From assembly GCF_041146795.1 (NCBI RefSeq), contig NC_135184.1, positions 10,282,967-10,346,966 on the forward strand: a stretch of DNA of 64,000 bases. Reading direction: 5' to 3'. Under the pieces are notes generated by a model, which had not been told where the DNA came from, ran no database searches, and saw only the letters and a list, made by a program, of their open reading frames with translations. Source of the stretch: Maylandia zebra. Lineage: Eukaryota; Chordata; Actinopteri; Cichliformes; Cichlidae. Position numbers and translations under genes: made by a program. Shown piece by piece: positions 31,191 through 64,000 of this stretch. The stretch's first letter is position 1; each line of letters starts with the position of its first letter.

Positions 31191-31462
31191 GTTACTTACG
31201 GTAAGGTGGACCCGCAGTGTCCACTAAAGGATCAGGTGATCCACTAACTACGAAGCGAAGGCTGACTGGGGAAAATGCAAAATGACATATAGCAAATGTC
31301 GGAGCATAATTCATTCACGTTTTCGGCTCAAATTCGGACCTGAATCGCATCGCTGGAGCTCCAATGTGACGATGGCTCGTTAGGGCTCGTGGCACAACGG
31401 CGATTTTTTTTGATATTTTAATTTATGAAAAATCACATTCACAGACACATATTGGTTTCAAC
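31191..31462 (+). promoter_or_regulatory. Proximal promoter / 5' UTR of the gnal long form
   Basis: C/G content rises sharply here and stays high through exon 1a, consistent with a small CpG-island promoter. I see no TATA box at a convincing distance; the region is assigned by position and composition. Confidence 0.4.
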
Positions 31463-54978
<23,516 letters not shown>

Positions 54979-55148
54979 GTGAGTTCAAACCTTCATAATA
55001 CATTTTATGGAGTTCACTTCATGAACACATGCTTTTATGTACTTGGTGGTTTGTGCTGCTATAAATGGGAAGGATAAAGGACCTGGTTTGTTTTTCATCC
55101 TGCAAATTATAATCTCTGCTTCATCTACCCCCTTGGTTTTTTGGGCTG

Positions 55149-55182
55149 TTTTTTTTTTTTTTTTTTTTCCCCCCCCCCCCCC
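55149..55182. repeat. T20-C14 homopolymer junction
   Basis: A poly-T run directly followed by poly-C. Confidence 0.93.
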
Positions 55183-57820
55183 TGTCGCCTTTGAGGTGAA
55201 AGCTCTGCAGTGTCTGTTGGTGTCATGTCGTATATGAATGTGGCTAAGATATGTTTACTCTGGGTGTGGCAAATTGAGCAAGAGCTGTAGCTGTCCATTG
55301 GAAAATTTAGCATATCTCTCCTCATATCAGTGTTTGGCTTTTCTCCATGGCAATATGCAAAGCCTGGTCTGACCTGTATTAAAATGCCCCAGTGTTAAAT
55401 TTATTGAAGCTGTTCTATTGAAAACTGTAATTAGGTAATGATGGTGTAATCTTGCAGTTCGGGGGTGTCAAACTCAGTTTAGCACATAAACCACATAAAG
55501 TTAAATTTGGTCTTGGCTAGACGGCTGTTTCCTGCAATCTATAACTGATTAAATGCCTCTAAATCAGTTCTTTCTTTTTGGTATTAAGTAGCGTAGCTGA
55601 AACTTTCTGAGGGTCTTCTGTTTTCATTGCTATCGTTGTTGTTATTGTGGTGGTGATTGTTGTTATTGTTGCAAAACTGATGTACAGCCTGAGATGTGCA
55701 GTTTTGAGAAACATAATCGTAAAGAAATACTTATGTAGAAAATCAAAGAAACCTGTTGGTGGGCTTTGGCTTAACTGTGCTCTAAGAAACATATTAGTTG
55801 GCAGCTCTTTCACATAATTAAAAAAAAGGTGAGAATTTCTCTTAACTTGGGGAAAAAACAAAGTAAAAAAAAACAAACAGGAATTTTGTTATTGAATGGA
55901 ATAATAACAGTAAAAAAAATGCCTAATTTTTTTTCATTCCTTGGTTTTGTATGGCTGGCTATCTATAATGTCAATGATGTAGACATGAAAGGAACAGTTT
56001 GGGCTCTCATGAAGTGATCCTCCAAATACTGTCCAGCATATAGGTCTTGTTTAATAGCAACTTTTACAATTTGCCAATCCATTAGATGGGCCAGATTAGT
56101 CCCTTTGTTAGGCCACTATCCCTGCTCTAGTTAAAGCTAGTATTTTTCAACTGTTTAAGTAAGACAAACATCTACCTTCGGGTTGGTTCACTAAATAACA
56201 GTGTAAAGTGTAGCAGCTACGATCTTAGTCCAGCTGAACTGTAGATGTAGTAAGTACTGATACTGCAGTGTGCAGGGTGCTGAAACTGATGTCACTTTGA
56301 GGAGAGTCCCGGATTGTTTTTACGGCTCCTAAAGCACTTTGGGCCACCATAGGGAGCTGGTTGTACACTAGGAAGGGCCCCTCTGTTCCCTGTAAAAGGA
56401 AGTTTGGATATGCAAAAGGATTCACTGATTACAGTGCTCTCTTTCTGCTTCTCCTCTGACTCACCTCTGGAGTCACATGTAAATATGAGGATATGTACAT
56501 GCTGTGGGCTCAGGAGTCCCCTCCCATCCCAAAGGTTGGCTCCCTTTATCTCTGAGGGTTCGATCAAAGCGAGGTCATTATAGTAAACTAAAGTAAAACT
56601 GCAAACTAAATCTAGGTGTGGTAAAACATTGGCAGTTAACTGACCCCCCCCCCCCCAAAAAAAACCCCAAAACAAACCAAACAAAGAAAAAGAAAACAAA
56701 CAAAAAAAAACCTAGACTTGGGGGGGGAAAAAATAAATAAATAGATAAATGAACTTACAAAGTGAATTAATATAAAATGTAGAGGAAGTGTTCTTAGGAT
56801 GTCTTTACAGTGGTGTGGTAATGTCACATCTATTACAATTTTCTTAAATACCTGTCCCTTAAAATATATATTTATAATTGAAAAGACTAAAACTAACAAA
56901 AACTGGAAGAAGCAAGCCCACTCTGGAAACTAACTGAAGCCAAACTGAATTCAAAGCTAAAACGCATTAGAAGATACAAAACTAATAACTCGAGGTCACA
57001 AGCAGGCTACATCAGTGACTGGTGTGTTCATATGTTTGGAGTGTAGGGAGAGTTTTTAATTTTCCCCTAAATATCTTCTGTTCCTCGAACATTAATGTAA
57101 CTTTTGTTGTTGTTCCCCTGCCTGTGAGGAGCGTCCATAGAAAGAAGAGAAAAAGTCAGGTGATGGTTAGAGAGTCACATGAATCTGTAAGGTGGAGCTG
57201 TTACAGTCCACACGGCCTGTGTTTGTCTTTGCTGCTCTGAGTCAGTCTGCGTGTTGTAGGGCAGCGCAAAAAAGAAAGAAAGAAAAGAGCATGTTGTGTT
57301 TATTTTAGTCCATATCCCAGTGTCATGGTGACATCATTTAATATCGTGGTACCATAAACATTTCAGATCTTTGTTAGTTCCTCGTCACAAATGCTGCAAA
57401 TGCTTCTGAATGTTGAAATCTCCAGGAATATTGTCATAGCTGAAACCACTGAGGCTTGCAGCTAGCCCGAGTGCTGATAATACAGCTGTCCTGTGACATG
57501 AGCAAACATTAACACAGTAAAATGAAGACAATGAAAAGCATACAGTGTTTCAGTGCTTCATGTGTGACTTCTCTGTTGTGTGTATTGATTTTGAACTTGG
57601 TTGCTATGCCTTTTTCTGTCCTACATCTACTGTTTTGAATGAGGGGGGGGGGAAATACTGCCAAATGATTGAAGTCAGATTTTTTTTTTCCCTCTCTATT
57701 TTCATCCTCCTCCTCCACAAAAATATCATTCATTCTTTCTGCTCTCCTCTGCCTGTCATTTTATCCTCCTATCTCTGCCTCTCTGCTCCTGTTTGGGCAG
57801 TTATACAATAATGTTTGGTC
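55183..57820. other. gnal intron 5, first part
   Basis: No exon of gnal or another gene is recognised. The region contains several A-, C- and T-rich tracts, including C/A runs at 56640-56710. Confidence 0.5.
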
Positions 57821-57824
57821 AAGG

Positions 57825-57960
57825 AATCATCATCGGGGCGCCCCTCTAGCACGTGCCCCATGTACCGAAGGCTGCAGCGGCATGGGTTTGAGTACGCCCC
57901 AGGCCAATTTGCTGTGTTATATTCCCCATCTCTCGCCCCCGCTTTACTTTTTTTTTTTTT
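57825..57960 (+). mobile_element. tRNA-related SINE fragment
   Basis: CAGCGGCATGGGTTTGAGTA contains a B-box-like GGGTTTGAGTAC. It is followed by CCAATTTGCTGTGTTATATT and CCCCATCTCTCGCCCCC, the body and tail of a frequent fish SINE. The A box is degraded. Confidence 0.5.
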
Positions 57961-58600
57961 CTCTATCACAAAATAAAATCTTTAGAATAAACATTACCTT
58001 ATTTGTTAAACTTAAAGCTTTGTGACTTTTCATCTCAGAATGTTTTTTCTTTGAAAGATAAAGTTGTGTAATAATCTAACTGTGGTGCTGTAAATTTATT
58101 TGACATAAACAGAAATATTAAATCTTGAAAAAAAATGAATGGTCTAACCATTTTGATAACTGCTAGGCTTTTTGCACCATGTTCCTAAATCTTGCTTTTC
58201 AGCAGAAACCTCACAGTATCCCTGTGTTGCCTGAGCCGTGTGTTTTGATTGAAGGCTGGAAATTGTCAGACTCCACAGCCTCTCGCTTACTTCCTCTCGG
58301 TTCTAACCTCTGTATGAACTCTCATAGATACTCTGTCCTACATGGCAACAGACATGTATGTGTAAAGGTCCACACATATACACATGCACACCTATTGTTG
58401 TTATGACCACGAACTGTTCTGAGTAACCATCCTGGAAGTTGTGGCAGACTGCTTCAGCTGCCAACTGGGTTAAAAGAAAGGGAGCATAGGTCCTTCTGTT
58501 GGAGACTGGGTGTATTAAATCAAATGTTTGTGTTTTGATATCAGTATTTTTTTTATTTTTTTGTGAATGTCTCTTGTTGTTTAGGCTTTGCTTTTTAAAG

Positions 58601-58640
58601 GTCCCATAATCTACCACTTTATTGTGGTAGATTATGGGAC
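58601..58640. repeat. Perfect 17-bp inverted repeat, 6-base loop
   Basis: GTCCCATAATCTACCAC, loop TTTATT, then its exact reverse complement. The preceding AAAG-GTCCCATAAT phrase resembles the terminus of a fish DNA transposon, so this may be a nested terminal repeat rather than a functional hairpin. Confidence 0.95.
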
Positions 58641-60244
58641 ATTATTGTTAGCCTCATATTTTCCCACTATAGATATCTGAACTTTGAGGGTAGCTTTGAA
58701 TTGAACTGGAATGGCTGCTGGCCCCGCCCCTAGGAAGAGGAATAAGTGACAAAGAAATAGCCAATTTAATTAGTGCAGCGCATTATACAGAGCTGAGACA
58801 CTTTGGTTTATGTGTAAATACAGTTTCATTCTCAGAACAGGGTTAGATTTTTGCCAGACTGCATCGAGATCACGAAATCCGGATTTCAGCGGTGTAGAGC
58901 AGCGGCCTGGTAAATGGCTTGCCTCTGTTCGCTCTGTGGTCAAAATATTGGTGGAAATATTGACTCTGATGGCTGCATTAAAGTCAATATTTCACCTTGT
59001 TTTGTTGCCTGACACTAGGAAAAGAAAACTATGTGAGAAGAGATTTAATGTGATTTTTGGCTGTGTTAAAATGGAGCGTAGAGTAGAAGTGACACAAACA
59101 GATGTAATGGATTAACAGAAACGGAGCGAATTAAGCTGCACTGAAGCACATACACTGGTATGAACACAGAGTGACACACATGCACTCGGTATATAAAGAA
59201 AGCTATTTTCTCTTGCGCCCTTGTAACAAGTGGTTGATAGATATGAGAGTTATATGCTGGACGCCCTTCCTGATCAAACCACAAAGTTTCCACAGTTCAT
59301 GAGGCATACATGGTATCAACCAAAGCTAACAATCATGCTAGCTTCATTAGCCCTGCTCGAATACAACAGGGTTGTCCTGGTGTATCTGATTTCTCTGTGC
59401 TGGTGTTGTTCCTGCATCATCATGTTGTTGTGATGTCATAAGTTTGGAATATGCTGGGAAAAGAAAAAAAGCTCTCTCCTGGAACAGATGGTAACCATTT
59501 AAAGTATTTACTTTATTAATCAATTCAATATAACAGGTATATATTCAGGTTAACTTTGCTGTTAGTTAAATTTGGGTTATTTATGTTGTTGTTTTTAACA
59601 GTATTAGCTAACTTCTCAGGTAATGCTAACTGAATTCTGAGATAATGTAATTGGTTGGTTGCGGTGTTGATCCTGGACCAACACTGTTGTGATGATGTGG
59701 GAACAACTTCGCCACAGGGATATCAGATCATGCGAGTTGTCCTACGATTGTGGGGACATTGCTGTCTAAAGTAATTCACTTGAGTTTTCAGTTCCTCAGA
59801 TGGCGGGAGAATCTAAACTTGTTTGGTTATTTGCAGGTTTTTCTGCTCATGGTTATTACCTCTGATGTTAGCAGTATACTAAGATTCTCCCTGGAAAACG
59901 TCAGCACAAGTTGTATTACAAGCTTGTAACACTCACATAGTATAAAACCGCATTGTCATGACTTTTATTTCAGTTTTATTTCATATCTTACTCTCTTTTT
60001 ATTTATATTTAAACACCATGCTGATTAGTGGGGCTGTGCTGGTGACTCCTTGATCTTGATAGCAATTAGTTTTGCTAATCAGTCACTATGCAGGTTTAGC
60101 AAAAAGGAAATAACCTATATGTAGCTCACTTTTTGCGATTTGTGGTTTTGCAACAATGCCACCAGAACACATTTTGGTTAGATTTAGCTAGATGTCATAT
60201 TTAGATTTTACAAGGGCGGATTATATACTTCTTCTGTTTCATTT

Positions 60245-60690
60245 GTGTTGTCCTTCACAGACCTTGCACCACTGGCAGATATATTTTTTCCAGCCAGCCT
60301 AACGCTGGATGGCCCATCGGACAGAGGCACAGGAAATAAGTACGGGCCGATGGCAGGCGCTTGTTATGCCAAAGAGCATGTCCATATCGATGTTTTTGGA
60401 ATCCTGTCACCCATCGATCTGGCCTCTGCATTGCACATTTATACGTTTTAAGAGCACAGATATGTGTCTGCCAGCTGATTGATTATAAGCTATTTTCAGC
60501 TGCGGCAGGCTGGTTCCATCGCAATGCCTTGGATGTGTCAACGGCAAAATCAAACACTTTTTCACACGCAAATCTGAACTCCCAGGCCTGCTGCTGTGGT
60601 GAATGTTCCCACAGCAAATATGACACAAAACATGGCACAAATAATATGTTGAGATTCATCATCATACCAGTGCTAGATGCTGTTTAGGCT
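60245..60690. other. Complex intronic block, candidate conserved non-coding element 3
   Basis: About 450 bases of repeat-free, base-balanced sequence in gnal intron 5, flanked by AT-rich, T-tract-rich DNA. It contains ATCGAT and homeodomain-like TGATTGATTATAAG words. Open frames on both strands do not resemble proteins. Confidence 0.3.
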
Positions 60691-61516
60691 GGTATGAAAC
60701 TCTCTTGTGTTAGTGTGCTTGATGATGGCTGGGATGTTGGGCTGCAGCAGCCAAACAGGATTGGGCCAGAGGAGAGCTACACTGGATGGTGGTGGTACTG
60801 AGTAAATTGGCTGTGAACAAGTTGGGGCTTATTCCTGCAATGAGGATGAGGCCTGAGATGCCTTAGAGGTTTTTTTTTTTTTTGTTTTTGTTTTTTTTTT
60901 TTAATAAATGTACCACAAACTCAGAGCAGCCAACCATGTACTTCCTCTGGTGACTTTGTCTCAACAGGAACACAATAATTTAATGCTAAGATTTGTGTGT
61001 ACATTATAGTTCACAAATTGAGTTGGGTTTTTGTAATGTCTTATTGTTTCATAGTTTTGTGTTTTTGTTTTGTTTTTTTTTCTCTGTTTTCATTTCAGTT
61101 TTTTTTTTTTTTTTTGTTTGTTTTTTTTATTAGTCTGTCTATTTTTTTAGTCTTTTAAATGATCATAATTTAATTTTTAGGGGCATGATTTAAGAGATTT
61201 AGCGTATGGATTATGAAACAAACAACAGGCAAATGTTCTTTGATCAAATGAAAAGGAATCTGAATCTTTTTTAGATGGTTTAACAGCAACAAAAGATGTA
61301 GTTCATAAAGAGGTGGTTTGATATAGGTATAGTTAAGATTTTATGCTTTTTTTTTTTTTTTTTTTTTTTGCTATTTCCGAATTTTAAAATAATACATAGA
61401 CACTCACCTTTATATTTGTAAACATATGTAAGCATAGTGCATGTTATTCTGTAAATGGAAAATGATGGAGTCACCTTTTGATAATACACCCTGACTTTGT
61501 ACCACAGTCTGTTTTT

Positions 61517-64000
<2,484 letters not shown>

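Overview
This 64 kb window is vertebrate, almost certainly teleost, nuclear DNA. Its genes are split into short exons with GT-AG introns, the intergenic DNA is AT-rich and full of microsatellites, and it carries decayed Tc1-like transposons, L2-like LINE tails and tRNA-derived SINEs of the kinds found in percomorph fish. Some repeats look cichlid-like, but I cannot name the species. Six protein-coding genes can be read by splicing the sequence by hand; two run off the window edges.

Layout. Minus strand, 1-935: the 5' coding exons of a CC2D1 gene (best fit cc2d1b), which continues off the left edge. Minus strand, 2520-9312: a complete seven-exon, 290-residue EndoU-family poly(U)-specific endoribonuclease without signal peptide or SMB domain. 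Plus strand, 10848-13741: complete ten-exon pak1ip1 (359 aa, WD40, ribosome biogenesis). Plus strand, 14531-16640: complete four-exon TMEM14 gene, best called tmem14c (108 aa, mitochondrial). Minus strand, 17084-25721: complete mak, a 600-residue ciliary CMGC kinase in fourteen coding exons, with a likely non-coding first exon and RFX X-box near 28.0 kb. Plus strand, from 31463 beyond the right edge: gnal, the olfactory/striatal G-protein alpha subunit, with two alternative first coding exons (31463 long form, 43997 short form) and common exons 2-5. pak1ip1, tmem14c and mak also lie close together on human 6p24, whereas human GNAL is on 18p11; here the two blocks are joined.

The rest is intron and intergenic DNA. 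It holds two copies of one Tc1-like family (9.9 and 54 kb), two other Tc1-type remnants (26.5 and 40.6 kb), MITEs, a possible solo LTR, L2 and SINE pieces, and long TA, CA, GAAA and homopolymer tracts. Three unusually complex intronic blocks of gnal (34.8, 37.5 and 60.2 kb) may be conserved non-coding elements.

The genes do not form one pathway. Promoter motifs fit individual functions: NRF-1/ETS sites at the mitochondrial tmem14c, NRF-1 at pak1ip1 and cc2d1, a CRE at the endoribonuclease, and an X-box at the ciliary kinase. I found no CRISPR array, prokaryotic-type system or clearly novel gene cluster. The most unusual items are regulatory or structural.
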